This document shows, one piece after another, positions 35,110-47,700 of a stretch of 64,000 nt of DNA. The position numbers and the translations under genes were made by a program. Each line of letters opens with the position of its first letter. Positions within the stretch are counted from its first letter, which is position 1. Source of the DNA: Gautieria morchelliformis (Eukaryota > Basidiomycota > Agaricomycetes > Gomphales > Gomphaceae); contig WHVA01000115.1 of NCBI GenBank assembly GCA_015179125.1, positions 186,001 through 250,000 on the forward strand, written 5' to 3'. Under the pieces are notes generated by a model that saw only the letters and a program-made list of their open reading frames with translations, did not search any database and was not told the origin of the DNA.

Positions 35110-36980
35110 TTACCTCCTCTGACACATGAAATCCACGACGTACGCCACCAGCCCCGCCGTCTCCTCGCCCACCGGCCGGATCCACGCCTCCGGAAGCGCG
35201 TAGCCGTACTGCAAGGTGAAACGTTCCCGAAACGTTCAAGCCAGCACGGGAAAAAAAGACAAACAGACACGCTGCGTACCGTTCCGGTGTCCCGCAGGTG
35301 CACGGCGTAGCTGTACTTGACGCCTTGCGTAACGTACATCCAGTCTAGGATGTTCCCCGGGGCGCTATTGACTCCAGTTAACGCCATCCCATCCTGAGTT
35401 GTGGGACGTACGGATAGAGCGTGTCGCACAGCATCCCCGCCTGTGATGAGAGGCGGCGTGAGTCCGCTCTTGAGCGAGCAACCACACGCACACACACACC
35501 TTCATCGGCGTCCCGTGCACGAGACGCACCGCGGCGGCGGCGCCATGCGCCGCCTCCAGCACGTCCTCCTCGTCCGGCGGCATCACGCTGCACGAGTACG
35601 AGTACGGCGTCGACACTGCCGGTGCGTGCGTCAGCAAAACAATAACAATAACAATGCCGCCTGTGGAGGCATTCGTGGCGCGTTTCCACGCACCCATCTG
35701 GCCGTAACTGCGGAGGTCGACGAAGGCCCTGACGTCCTCGAGCTGCCCGAAGTACGCCGCGAGCGCCCACACCTCGGGGGCCTCGTACGGGCGCGTGCCC
35801 GGGTACCAGGACGCGCAGGGCCCTTCGTTGGGGGAGGAGGAGGGCTGCCAGCTGAAGCCCTGCGCGCATCATTGAGGTGAGCTTTTTACACAGGGTTTGA
35901 GATGATGAAGAGACGTTGCTTACCCAGTTCCTGTGAAAGAGGGCGTGATAAGCCATTATAGAATATATATATATTATCGCACCTATTCATGTCGAGGCCG
36001 CGACACTCTGGGTGTCCGGAGTGCATGCGGTTTTTGTACCTGCGCGATCACAGTAAGAACAGAAACGAGCGAAAAAAGCAACGGCGACACTCGCCAGAAA
36101 CGGTCGACCTCCCACGTGTACTGGTAACCATCTGGGTTGGGCGTCGGAATGACGTAGAAGTCCTGCGCACACGTCGCGTCCCACGCCGGTTAATGAATGA
36201 ATGAAAGAATTTATTTTTCCCTTTTCAGAGCTAGGGAGGGGCGTCACGACTCACGAAGTGGTCCAGCAGGTGCGTGATAGAGGAGGGCTCGTGCGCATCC
36301 GCCAGCAGGGCGTGCGCCAGGTATAGGGCCGTCGACGTGGCGATCCACTAGCAAAGACACGTATCCCAGCCCCGAGTCAGCGGCCGCTTCCCACAATCAA
36401 CATCAACACCACATCCGCATCCGTATCCACCCCCTCGGTCCCGCGCCCACACCACACGTACGGTACGCACTCACCTCCCGCGCATGCTGCGTCCCCATGA
36501 CCACAAACCCCGGCTTCCGCTTCAGCTTGTCCTTCTTCTTCCTTAGCTGCGGCCGCGCGATGCGCGCGGCGACGATGGCGCGCCCCTCCGCGCTGACGCC
36601 GACGGTGTCGAGGCGCACGGTGTGTGGGTGCGCAAGCGCGAGCGCGGCGAGGAAGGCGTCTGTCTCGGCGAGCGGGTGGTAGCGCGCGTGGAAGGAGGCG
36701 TTGGCGAGGGCTGAAGATAGATCCAGGTCCTGTGGTGAGACGCGAGGAGAGACGGCGCCGGTACCGTTAGGGTAATATTAATATTAGGTCAGAGACGGCA
36801 GGCGGCGGGGGATAGCATACGCACCGGCGGGGCAGCGCCCTCGCTGGCAGGCGGTCCGAGAGTATGTTGGAGTTGGGGCGGGGAGAATGGGGCTTGTGGG
36901 CCCGCCGCGGGAGGGAGCTGAAGGGCGAGTGCCAGCGCGGGGAGGACGGCGAGACGGGCACTAAGGACGAGCTTTACCAT
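35110..36980 (-). CDS. M14 metallocarboxypeptidase-like protein, probable pseudoenzyme (Ecm14-like)
   Basis: Secreted or vacuolar carboxypeptidase fold. N-terminus [20 protein letters not shown] is a signal peptide. A short pro-region ([20 protein letters not shown]) precedes the catalytic domain: [17 protein letters not shown] (zinc ligands His and Glu), [101 protein letters not shown], with stop at 35,110-35,112. The third zinc ligand, normally His in DLHSYGQ, is Arg ([10 protein letters not shown], ~35,710), and the catalytic Glu of ELRDTG is His (AVHLRDTG). At least seven short introns; one of 47 bp (GTACGT...AATAG near 35,360) restores LYPAPGN. Fungal Ecm14 proteins also lack the catalytic Glu. 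Only 234 bp separate its start from ORC5. Confidence 0.85.
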
Positions 36981-37214
36981 GGTGGCAGGCGATACCAGGA
37001 CTGTGCGATCGGGGCTAGACTCCCGCGCGGCATGCCCTAGCCCTAAGGTGGCACGCGACCACTTGAGGGCATTTAAAATTTGACGCCCGGTCCGAGTGCG
37101 AGGCCCGAACTTTCGGCGTGGGCACGTAGCCAGGCACGCAGATTAATTATAGATATTATGGCTGCACGGTCTGCAGTAAGTACCTGGCACAAGGCATCCG
37201 CCCACCGCTCAACA
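36981..37214. other. Intergenic spacer, promoter of the carboxypeptidase-like gene
   Basis: 234 bp between the start of the M14 gene and the stop of ORC5, both on the minus strand. It must hold the M14 promoter and the ORC5 3' UTR and terminator. No clear TATA box was found. Confidence 0.6.
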
Positions 37215-39145
37215 TCAACTCGCATCCCACATAAACTCGGCCAAGCTCCCGATCCCCACCTCCCGCGCGAGCTGGAACGCGCGCGCCTGCGACACGCCGC
37301 ACTTGAACGTCGGCGGCGCGTCGAGCCGGTCGGGCGGCGTCGTGCGGTGCAGGAGGCGCTGCGCGACGAGCTGCGAGATCTGGCGCGGAGGGCACCAGGT
37401 AACTAGGTATTAGGCACGCGTGGGCACGGCGGACGTACCGTCGCAGACACCTGGATGCGCCCCACGGCCATCTCCGTGTCTCTCTCTGCCTCCGCCTCCC
37501 CGTCCCCGTCTTCGTCACGCGCCGCACCGAGCGTGGGCCCGTCCACGTCGTGCTCCTCCATAAGCGCCCCCAGCACGGCGAGCAGCCGGTCCAGGGGGAC
37601 CGCCGCGGGCCCCACGAGCCGCTGCGGGACCTGCGGGCAACACCATGACGCGTCAGATCTGTAGCAAATCAGGTGTAAATCCGGCACCGACCTTCCACCT
37701 TCCGCCCCCGCGCGACTTCCTTGGGCCCCCGCGTCCCCCACGCCGCCCCTTCTTGGCGCGCTCGTCCGGCGCGCGGCCGAGGAGGCGCGCGTCGGTCTTG
37801 GGCGGGTTGACGCTCGCGAGGAAGGCCGCGACGAGGACGTACTTGGCGACGGTCGTCAAATGCGGGTGCCCGTCCCCGCCCCCGCCCGCGTCGCCGTCCC
37901 CGTGTTTCGGGGCGGTATGATGCTCGGTATCGGCATCGGCATTGGCATCGGTATCCATATCGGGGCCGCGCGTGCTGGTCGTGGTCATGGGCATGGCGAT
38001 GAGGGCGGAGAGCGTGAGGCCGGGCGGGGGCGCGGTGGCGGCGGCCCATTGGGCGGCGTGCTGCGTGCGGGGGTAGAGCGCTTCGAGGGCGCGCGTGAGG
38101 GCGGGGGTGAAGTAGCGCAGGAGGCGCATGCGCGCGTCGGCCCCGGGGAGCGGGAGTGCGTCCGCGTCCGGCGGGGCTGGGGCGGCTTCGTCGCTGGAGG
38201 CGTGGGCACGCCAGTCCGCGAGGAGGGGCGCGACGAAGCCGGGCCAGCACGCGGCGGCGATGTAGGCGAGCTCGTGCTCGTCCGCGAGGAAGGGGGCGCA
38301 GACGCTGTGGAGGGCGGAGGCGTAGTGGGCGTAGAGCGGTGCGAGGTGCGGGGAGTAGGGGCTGAGGGAGGCGGCGGGGGCGGGGGCGGGGTGCGCGGGG
38401 AAGCGGGCGGCGAGGGCGGAGACGGCGTCTGTGGGGAGGCGTTAGACGATGCGAGGGAAGGGCGGGCACCTCACCTCGGGTGCTGAGGGGCGGGAAGGGG
38501 ATGAGGAGCGGGTCGATGGCGGCGCCGTATGGCGGGCGCAGGTCGAACCAGGACACTTCGGAGACGAACACCGTCGTGAACGGCAGACCGGACTGCAACA
38601 GAACAGCCCCTCAGCAACGCGTCCGCGCAACGCGAAGGGCCGCTCACCAGTTCCGCCATGCGCGTGAGGGGCACGACGAGCTGCGGCAGCTTCTCCCTGA
38701 GGCGCTCCGCATGCTCCACGACGAGCACCATATTCATATTCTCATTCCCGCCTTGCGGCGCGCGCTCGCGCGCGATGGCGCGCAGGCCCTCCACGAAGGC
38801 ATCGACGCCGCGACTGTACCTGCCCCCAGCGAACGCGGCGCAGCCGGCGTGCCAGTCGACGCGCCACGCGGCGAGGGCGTGGAGGACGCGGTCGAAGAAG
38901 AGGCGCGGGGAGAGGCACTCGGCGGCGTGGACGGCGGCGTGGGGCGTGCGGGTCGCGGCGAGGACGGCGCGGACGAGGGGCGCGGCGGCCGCGGGGGAGA
39001 GCGGGGCGTGCACGTGGATGCTGGGCGGGGCGGCGGTGGTGAAGAGGGTCGCGAGGAGGCGGAGGAGGGCGTGCCGGCCGGGGTGGGCGCGGGCGAGGGT
39101 GGCGACGAGCGCGTCGACGTCGACGTCCATGGGTGACAGGGTCAC
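37215..39145 (-). CDS. ORC5: Origin recognition complex subunit 5
   Basis: Part of the six-subunit ATPase that marks replication origins and loads MCM. The frame runs MDVDVDALVATLARAHPGRH, RLFFDRVLHALAAWRVDWHA, NMNMVLVVEHAERLREKLPQ, LVVPLTRMAEL, then after an intron SGLPFTTVFVSEVSWFDLRP and AIDPLLIPFPPLSTR. The C-terminal half has YIAAACWPGFVAPLLADWRA, RMRLLRYFTPALTRALEALY, TTVAKYVLVAAFLASVNPPK, RLVGPAAVPLDRLLAVLGAL and ends FKCGVSQARAFQLAREVGIG ... FMWDAS. The order and motifs (HAERLRE, FVSEVSW, AKY-L-AA-LAS-NP) fit Orc5. Five exons. Two start codons are possible, 39,145 (MTLSPMDVD) and 39,130. A long Asp/Ala/His-rich loop (MDTDANADADTEHH) is an odd insertion. A Walker A motif is not obvious. 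Confidence 0.85.
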
Positions 39146-39865
39146 GGGTGTGACGTGGTGACAAGCGCGGGTGTATCGACGCTATATCCGGATTCCAGCC
39201 CCACGGATGGGACTGGCGTATCTCCGTGATGCATCGGCGCCGGGTTGTTGCGTGATTGTAATTTTCCATGTCCCGGCGCCAATCTCAAGCTGCACACTCC
39301 CCACATTGTCTAATCCCTGCAAGTGCAGTAGTGTCACACGGGTCACAAGCGAGATGTCCAATGTGCCGCGGATGATGAAAGAGAGGGAGTATATGCAAGG
39401 TAAGAATGTATGGCGTGCGTCTTCATACCGTGGGCGTCGGCAGTGCGGGGTGCTACACGACGGGCGCGGGATCGATGACGTCATGGCTACTGAATTGCAT
39501 GGAAGCGGAGTGGCTAGATATGCTGGAGGTGCTGGATAGCAGGGTGCGAGAGACAAATATACCTTGGCGTGACGCGTCAGACGACCAGATGCCGCTATCT
39601 CGGCTACGTGGCGCCCTCGGATGAATTGCAACGTGTCCCCGGCAGCTCTTCTGCGTGCGCCAGGGCTTCTCCATTGAGACCCGCAGGCCGTGCCCCAGCG
39701 AACATGGCCCGATGAGGCATACAGCCTATTAGTCATGCCAGCACACCGCGGTAATCGTTTTCGAGCCCCGCCATCCCGGCGCTCCCTCCCGCCTCCCACG
39801 ACGACCGTATATCTCTCGTTCCCTCCTGCGACGTCCGCTTCCCTCTTGCGCCGTCCGCTGCCACC
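39146..39865. other. Divergent intergenic region between ORC5 and the SKN1/KRE6 gene
   Basis: 720 bp with promoters for both genes. Sequence composition drops from GC-rich to moderate in the middle. ORFs overlapping here are short and lack family motifs. ATG of the downstream gene is preceded by GCTGCCACC, a good start context. Confidence 0.6.
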
Positions 39866-42800
39866 ATGCCCGCTGCCCCCCACGACTCCGCCTCCAGCGC
39901 CAGGAGCAGCACAGCGAGCAGCCAGGCCCAGGACGACCCCCCGTCTGAGCCCTACCCCGCCTCCCCCGCGGAGCCCGCCACCCCCGAGCCCCTCCTCCCC
40001 GCGTCCCGCCAGCCGTCCTACGTCTCCTCGCCCCTCAACCCGCACGCCCCCAGCCGCCCCGAGTCCCGCGGCAGCCTCTCCCCCGACGCCTATGCCGCCC
40101 CCGCCGTCGGCCCCGCGGGCTACCCGCTCCTCCCGCGCGACACGCCCTCCGGCAGCCTGCGCGGCAGCATGCTCCTCTACCGCCTCGCGAGCGACGCCGA
40201 CCCGTGGGACGACGACGTGCACGCCCCGCCGCCGCCCACGCCCTTCTCGCGCTCCAGCGTCGCCTCCGACGCCGCCCTGTCCCTCTTCGGCGCGCCCTCC
40301 GACTCCAAGTACCCCCTCGCCCAGGCCCACGAGAAGCGCGCCGCCGCCGCGGGCGCGTTCCTCCCGTACGTGTACGACCCGACGTCCGACCAGTCCAGCC
40401 CGCCCGACGCGGACGACGCCCTCCACGACCCGAGCACCCTCGCCCGCGACGAGCGCGCCGTCGCCCGCCTCAACACGCGCGGCCTCGCCAACGTGCTCGT
40501 CGTCGGCCTCGTCGTCGCCGGCGTCATCAGCCTCTTCACCGCGTACCCCATCGTCACCTTCTTCCACTCCAACGCGCGCAACCTCGCCATCGGGAACAAC
40601 GTCCAGGTCAACGCGACCGGCCAGGTCGCCGACCTCCCGCACCTCCCCGTCATGCTCGACAAGGACACCCCGGACGCGGTCAAGACCCGCACCGGGTGGG
40701 ACGGGAAGCAGTACGAGCTCGTCTTCTCGGACGAGTTCAACACCGAGGGGCGCTCCTTCTACCCGGGCGACGACCCCTTCTGGGAGGCCGTCGACCTGTG
40801 GTACCACGCGACCCAGGACATGGAGTGGTATGACCCCGGTGCGTGTGCGCCTCTTACTCAGGCGCCTGTGCTCACGCACTCACCTTCCCGCAGGGCAGGT
40901 CACGACGACGAACGGGAGCCTCCGCATCCGCATCGAGCAGGCCGACCCCGCGAGCAACCACGGGCTCAGCTACAAGTCCGGCATGCTCCAGAGCTGGAAC
41001 AAGTTCTGCTTCACGGGCGGGTACATCGAGGGTCCGTATCTGCATCTGTATCTGTATCTGTATCTGTCTCCGTGTCTCCGCCTCCTCCTCCTCCACTCCC
41101 ACCCCCCCCGCGCGTGCTCACGCTCCTCTCCTCTCCCGCAGTGTCCGCGTCCTTCCCCGGGTCGAGCAGCAACGTCGCGGGCTACGTGAGTCCGCCGCCT
41201 CCGTCCTTCCTCCCCTTGCACACGTGCTCACGTGTTACGTTACGGTACGATGAACGTTACTTAGTGGCCCGGCGCCTGGCTCATGGGCAACCTCGGCCGC
41301 CCCGGCTACGGCGCCTCCACCGACGGCGTATGGCCCTACTCGTGAGTCGTGCGCACCGTGCCCGTCGTCTCCTCGCCTTTCCTGAACCCTTTTTCCCCTT
41401 CTTTTCGTGCTTTTGGTATTTAGATACACATCCTGCGACACGGGCACGTTCCCGAACCAGACGCATAAAGACGGGCTGGGCCCCGCGGCCGCGCTGCACA
41501 CGGACTGGGGGCGGAGCCAGTATAATTTCGAGCTGAGCTGGTTGCCGGGGCAGCGGCTGTCGTGAGTCGCGTCCTTTGCTTCGTCCCTCCGTGCCCCGCC
41601 CGCCCGTGCTGACGCGCCCCCCTCGCGCTCCCTCGCTCCCCCTCGCACTCCCTCGCTCCCGTTCTCCCTCAGCGCCTGCACCTGCCCCGCCTCCGCCGGC
41701 TCGCACCCGGGCCCCGCGCCCACCGTCGGCCGCGGCGCGCCGGAGATCGACGTCTTCGAGGCGCAGAAGAACAAGCTCGGCGACGGCGGCAAAGTGTCGC
41801 AGTCGGCGCAGTTCGCGCCGTTTGCGCACGACTACGTGTCCCCCAATGGGACGGGCGCGGCGACGTTCTTCGATGCGGGGGTGACGAGGCAGAATACGTA
41901 TCAAGGGAGCGCGTTGTGAGTGTTTCGGAGTTTCTTGTTTTTTTTTGAGGCGAGGGTTCGCGGTTTGAAGGGAGGGGGTGTGGGCGGAAGGAAGGGAGTG
42001 CTGATGTGTTTTGTTTTGTGTTTTGCGTTTGGTAGACAGCAGGCGGTGTCGGCGCTGACGACCGTGCCGGAACGCGCGTACGCAGGCACCGGCGCCGAGT
42101 TCGTGTCCTACGGTAAGCACCACACCCGTGCGGCCTCCCCATCCGTTGCTGACCCTTCCCCTCCCCCCCTCTCTTCCCGCCCCCACCCCAACCCCGCCCC
42201 GCACGCAGGCTTCGAATACCTCGGCGACCCGAACGACGCGGGCGCGGGGTACATCACGTGGCAGGTGGACGGGAAGCCGAGCTACGCGGTCACGGCGCAG
42301 GCGGTGCCGGCGGACGCGGCGACGGAGGTGGCGCAGCGCCTGATTTCCGTGGAGCCGATGGTGCGTGGGGGCTGTGTTCTTATCATGTATAAAGCTGATG
42401 CCTCGTCTCGTTGATAGTCGATCATTCTGAACTTGGGCATGTCGCGTGAGTGGCTGTGTGGTGTTGATGGGGTGGCTGATGTTCTGATGCGTGTTGACGC
42501 GCGCGTGCACTGGCAGAGAGCTTCCAGCCCGTCGACCTCACGGCGATGACCTTCCCGCGGACCTCCTCATCGACTACGTCCGCATCTACCAGCAGACGGA
42601 CAAGCGCAACGTGGGCTGCGACCCGCAGGCGTACCCGACGGGCGCGTACATCGCGCAGCACCTCCAAGCGTATACAAGTGAGTGCGCGGATTCATGAAGT
42701 GCGGGTGGGGTGCGGGTGGGATGGATGTTTTGTTGACTGCGTTGCGCGTTTGTGCGTTTGTTGCACACAGATCCGAACCTGACGAGCTGGCGCGGGGACG

Positions 42801-42925
42801 CGGGGTTCGACTGGCCGAAGAACTCGCAGGTGCGTGTACCGGCGCGGCGCGGTCCGCCAGTGTGGTTTCCCGTCTAACGTTTTACTGATGCGGGGTGTGG
42901 CTGCGTGTAGTACGACGGGTGCTAG
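39866..42925 (+). CDS. KRE6: Beta-glucan synthesis-associated protein, SKN1/KRE6 family (GH16-like), one base missing
   Basis: Type II membrane protein of the ER/Golgi needed for beta-1,6-glucan in the wall. A Ser/Pro/Ala-rich cytosolic tail of ~205 residues precedes one membrane span (VLVVGLVVAGVISLFTAYPI). The lumenal GH16-like domain follows: YELVFSDEFNTEGRSFYPGD, ATQDMEWYDPGQVTTTNGSL, MLQSWNKFCFTGGYIEVSAS, WLMGNLGRPGYGASTDGVWP, GRGAPEIDVFEAQ (E-I-D-x-x-E acid pair), SIILNLGMS. Twelve exons: 39866-40838, 40894-41031, 41142-41185, 41265-41341, 41424-41561, 41673-41915, 42036-42112, 42209-42360, 42418-42445, 42517-42677, 42771-42829, 42911-42925. They sum to 2105 nt, one short of a codon multiple. 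In exon 10 the frame changes between TAMTFP and ADLLIDYVRIYQQ at ~42,555, so a single G or C is missing (true frameshift or sequence error). The normal C-terminus reads FDWPKNSQYDGC. Paralogues are common, so SKN1 is equally possible. Confidence 0.88.
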
Positions 42926-44728
42926 CAAAAAAAAACGAAAAACGAAAAGCGGTGGTCGACGGGCGGTGTTCCTTGTTTATATTTTTTCGCGCGGCTGAGG
43001 GACGGCGGACGGGGAACGGGGCACGGGGCACGCGGCAGGTGCAGGTTGTCCGTGCCGCACCGCTCCGGTCCCCCGGCGCCAGTTTCCGTTTGTGGTTGAT
43101 GCGGGGGGTGCAGTGCAGTGCAGTGTGCAGTGTGCCTCCGGAGGTCCTGAGTGGCGTGCCGTTCGTTCGTTCCTGTAGGAAGGCTATAATAAGGCCGCCG
43201 GACGTCGGCGGCGTTCCCGTTTCTCGTTTTCTGCACTTGCTGTTCCCGTCCCTCCCTCCCCTCCCCTCCCCTCCCCTTCCCCCTTCCTTTCGAAGGTTGG
43301 CATGGCAACGGACAAGACATGGGCTCCACGTGGCATGATGCAATGCAATGCTTTATTCTCCTTCTTTCTTCTTTCTTCTTCTATCACAGATGCATATACA
43401 TACATACATACATACACACACACATATTGCAGTAGTTACTTCTACGCTCTACACACGCTCGTTTTCTCTTTCGTTCGCTCGTCACCTCGTCCCTCATCAC
43501 TCCGCGCACGGCCGGTATGTAGTTAGTTAGCCACGCGTGCGTGCGCCCTCCGTGGGTACCCTCCTGTCTGCCTGCCTGCCATCTATCCCTGCCCCTGCCC
43601 CTGCCCCACACTTCCTACTTCATACTTATAACGTTAACTCCCCTGGCTCCGTGCCCTGCCCCCACACTTCCCCCTTCATACTTATACCCCCCCTTGGCTC
43701 CGTGCTCTCCTTAGACGCACGCACGCACGCACGCATCATCCATCCCGAAAACACCCTTGGTGTCCTATTTCCGCATTTCCTTCCTTCTTTCTTTCTTTTT
43801 TCCTTCCCTCGTTTGATTTTGATACTGGTTCTCGACGGACAGACGGACGCTGCGCCATTTAGTATATAATTCCCTATCACTAGTGTCGATACATCGTCTC
43901 CCTCGCTCCCTTGCAAAATGCTTTTTAGTACATACGCTATCACCACCCCGCCCACGTTAGAAAAAAAAAAAACTTTTATACAGATGCAGTGGGCGCTAGG
44001 CTGGGTCTGGTTGCCAAGTACGTACTGGTATACCGCCGTGCGTTGTATTTATATTCAATTGTACCTCGCGTGGGTAACGTCATCTGTCCACGTCCCGACG
44101 GCCCAGTTCGGGCTTACATAGTGGCACGTCCATCGGCGAAACCGTATAATACCAGTTTTCCACCGTCGTCCGCCCTCTGAGACGACCTTGATCTCCCGAG
44201 CTGTGGTCCGCCGGGATCCGAATACTAGTACTCCACTAATAGAATATAATACTGTCCGGATAAATGTGACGAGTCCTTAGGCCTGAGGCGGGACACCGCA
44301 CGACAGACTTTGTCTATGCCAAGTTATCAGAGGGTTACTATATTATAACTACAATAGTCCATGGGAGAGAGAGATACCAGTAAATGAACACAGGAATGTC
44401 CATCTGGCAGTGAAACTGCTATAGTAATAATAATAGGAGATGCAATGTATCTGTGTGTCAATGAGTGTTTGCCCTCATGCAGCCTCTCTGCATCGCATCC
44501 AAGATCTGCCATGCTCAAACCGGCTGAGATCAAGTTTCGTCAACCCCTTGGCGATGACAGCAGTGTTCGCAGGCCGCCACAACCCTACTTGGGACCAGGG
44601 TGGTACCCAGAATAGAAGTTCTAAAGGTGAGTTTAGGAACCAGCCATTTTCTAGGCATGAGTTATTTCGAAACCCAGGTCCCGTAGCTGTGCAAGGATAT
44701 TAGGAGATTTGACAAATCAAGATAACAG
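42926..44728. other. Intergenic region with simple repeats
   Basis: No gene found in 1.8 kb. It holds the 3' UTR of the glucan gene, a CA/TA microsatellite near 43,390-43,430, CT-rich tracts at 43,240-43,290 and 43,560-43,700 and an ACGC repeat at ~43,718. Convergent genes flank it, so no promoter is required here. Confidence 0.6.
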
Positions 44729-47700
44729 CTACTGACTAGGTGATTGGCCTGCGAATGCTGGAATCACCCCGGGGTCTGCATTCCACACGCGGATCGTCTT
44801 GTCTGCAGACCCTGAGACGATCCGCTTGCCGTCCTGCGAGAACGCCACCGACGTGACCCAGTGGGTGTGGCCTTCAAATGGCGCTGAAATGATCTCCCCC
44901 GTGTCTGCATTCCATACACGGATCGTCTTGTCGAAGGACCCGGAGACAATACGCTTGCCGTCCTGCGAGAATGCCACCGACGTGACCCAGTGGGTGTGGC
45001 CTTCAAATGGTTTTGAAATGACTTCCCCCGTTTCTGCATTCCACACACGGATAGTCTCGTCAAGAGACCCAGAGACAATGCGCGTGCCGTCCTGCGAGAA
45101 CGCCACCGACGTGACAAAGTAGGTGTGACCCTCAAATGGTGCTGAAACAGCCTCCCCGGTGTCTGCATTCCACACACGGATGTTACAATCACGAGACCCA
45201 GAGACGATGCGCTCAGTGTCCTGCGAGAACGCCACCGACGTGACCATGTCGGTGTGGCCTTCAAGTGGCGCCAAAATGAGCTCCCCGGTATCTGCATTCC
45301 ACACACGGATCGTCTTGTCATCAGACCCAGAGACGATGCGCTTGCCGTCCTGCGAGAACGCCACCGACCGGACCCCGCGGGTGTGGCCTTCAAATGGTGC
45401 TGAAATGATCTCCCCCGTGTCTGCATTCCACACACAGATCGTCTTGTCATCAGACCCAGACACAAAGCGCTTGCCGTCCTGCGAGAATGCCACCGACCTG
45501 ACCCCGCGGGTGGGGCCCTCGAATGGTGCTAAAATGGCTGCCCCGGTGTCTGCGTCCCACATACGGATCGTGTTGTCATAAGACCCGGAGACGATGCGCT
45601 TGCCGTCGTGAGACAATGCCACAGACGTCACCATGGCAGTGTGGCCTTCGAATGGTGCTGAAACGACCTCCCCGGTGTCAACAAGCCACACATGGATCGT
45701 CTTGTCATGTGACCCGGAGACGATGCGCCTGCCGTCCTGCGAGAACGCCACCGACGTGACCCAGTCGGTGTGGCCTTCAAATGGTGCTGAAATTGCCTCA
45801 CCGGTGTCTGCGGTCCACACACGGATCGTCTGGTCAAGAGACCCGGAGACGATGCACTTGTCGTCCTGCGAGAACGCCACCGAAGTGACGTGGCCGGTGT
45901 GGCCTTTGAATGGTGCTGAAATTAGTTTCCCGGTGTCTGCATTCCACACGCGGATCGTCTTGTCTGCAGATCCGGAGATGATGCGTTTGCCGTCCTGCGA
46001 GAACGCTACCGACCTGACACCGCGGGTGTGTCCTTCGAATGGTGCTGAAATGACCTCCCCGGTGTCTGCATTCCACACACGGATCGTCCTGTCTGAAGAC
46101 CCGGAGGCGATGCGATTGCCGTCCTGCGAGAACGCCACCGACCGGACCGCGCGGGTGTGGCCTTCGAATGGTCCTGAAATGACCTCCCCGGTATCGGTAT
46201 TCCAAACACGGATTGTCTTGTCTGCAGACCCGGAGGCGATGCGCTTGCCGTCTTTCGAGAACGCCACCGACCAGACCCAGTCGACGTGCCCTTCAAATAG
46301 TGCTGAAATGGCCTCCCCGGTGTCTGCATTCCACACACGGATCGTATTGTCTGCAGACCCGGAGACGATACGCTTGCTGTCATGAGAGAACGCCACAGAC
46401 GTGACCCAGCTGGTGTGGCCTTTAAACGGTGCTGAGATAACCTCCCCGGTGTCTGCGTTCCACACACGGATCGTGTTGTCCTCAGACCCGGAGATGATGC
46501 GCTTGCCGTCGTGCGAGAATGCCACCGAGCAGACGTGGTCGGTGTGCCCTACCAGAACGTTTTGAATGGCTGGCCACGTCGTTGCTTTCCCGATCTCGAC
46601 GTGGAGTAGTCGTGGAAATCGCGGGAGGCAAGTCTCCCCTAGTTTCGACCTTTCAGGTGCAAACGGGAGTGCCGACAAATAGAGATGGGGAGCGCTCTGA
46701 GAGATTACACTCCTAAACGTAGCTACAAAATTGCGGGTATCCGTTCCGAATACCTTAGTATCATTATCCTGAAGTTCATTAGACTCATGTCAGATCTCGT
46801 CTATCAAAGCCATGACACTTGGCCGTGGCGCTTACCTGGCTCCACGCAACTATTGATGAGAGGGCTGCCGATGCGACGTGTACTTTCTTGAGCAAACTCA
46901 AAACTTCCAGCCAGTAGAGTATCGTAGTCTCGAAAAACTCATTGACTTTTGTACCTATATCAGGGATAAAAGTCGTGACAGAAACATGGTCCGCCCAGAA
47001 ACGGCAAGAGTAGGAAAGTTGTGATGATATGTACTTCTCGATCCGTGCCGGCAAGTCGACGACATCGTCGTTGCATAGGTGGGAAGTTTCAAGATGACAA
47101 ATGTTGAAACAAAGTTCATCCCTCATCACGCGCAAGGATGAGAGAGCAAGGCCGTCGTGGTGTAAAGATGTGTTGATGTAGTATGGTCCACTCGTGCTGC
47201 GATCTGTCAAGAAGTCACGAAAAGACGTGTGCAGCAGGCTGATCGGGTCAGATTCTTGAGTAGGAACCCTCAACAGAGCGCCCATAGGTCCAACGATATC
47301 ATGAACCTCACTACCCGACTCGTTGGGATTGCATAACGTTTGCAGGGCAGACATCGAGAGCGGTTCTCTGGCCGTCAGCATGCAGCCCATCACCAGGTGA
47401 AAGCGACGCTGGAAATCGTCATCATCCGTCAAGTCATCGTCATCCCCGAATATCTGCTTGAGAATGCCGAGGTATAGCTGATCCAACCCACGGAGGTTCT
47501 TGACCAAAAGTTTCTCCAGTTGCTTGACAGGATTCCGACCATGCTTCCCATCTCCTTGGACGAATCGACAAGCAGTGGACGCCCATTGAAAGTGACCTTC
47601 AGATTTCTCGACTAATAATCGACACCAGCCCTCGTTGGGCCAGTTACACTCGAGGTCTGCAATGTCACCTAGTTGGTTTTTCACAAAGCGGGTTACAGCA

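Noticed and set aside
37669-38598. 309-residue Arg/Pro-rich minus ORF and the 208-residue Gly-rich plus ORF
   Set aside because: Out-of-frame shadows of ORC5 coding sequence.
39182-41189. Long ORFs of 565 (minus) and 499 (plus) residues around the SKN1/KRE6 exon 1
   Set aside because: Low-complexity Arg/Pro/Ser or Gly/Val shadows of the GC-rich exon; the frame with GH16 motifs is the real one.
44799-46385. Plus-strand ORFs with ETIRLPSCENATDVTQWVW repeats
   Set aside because: Antisense translation of the WD40 repeats.
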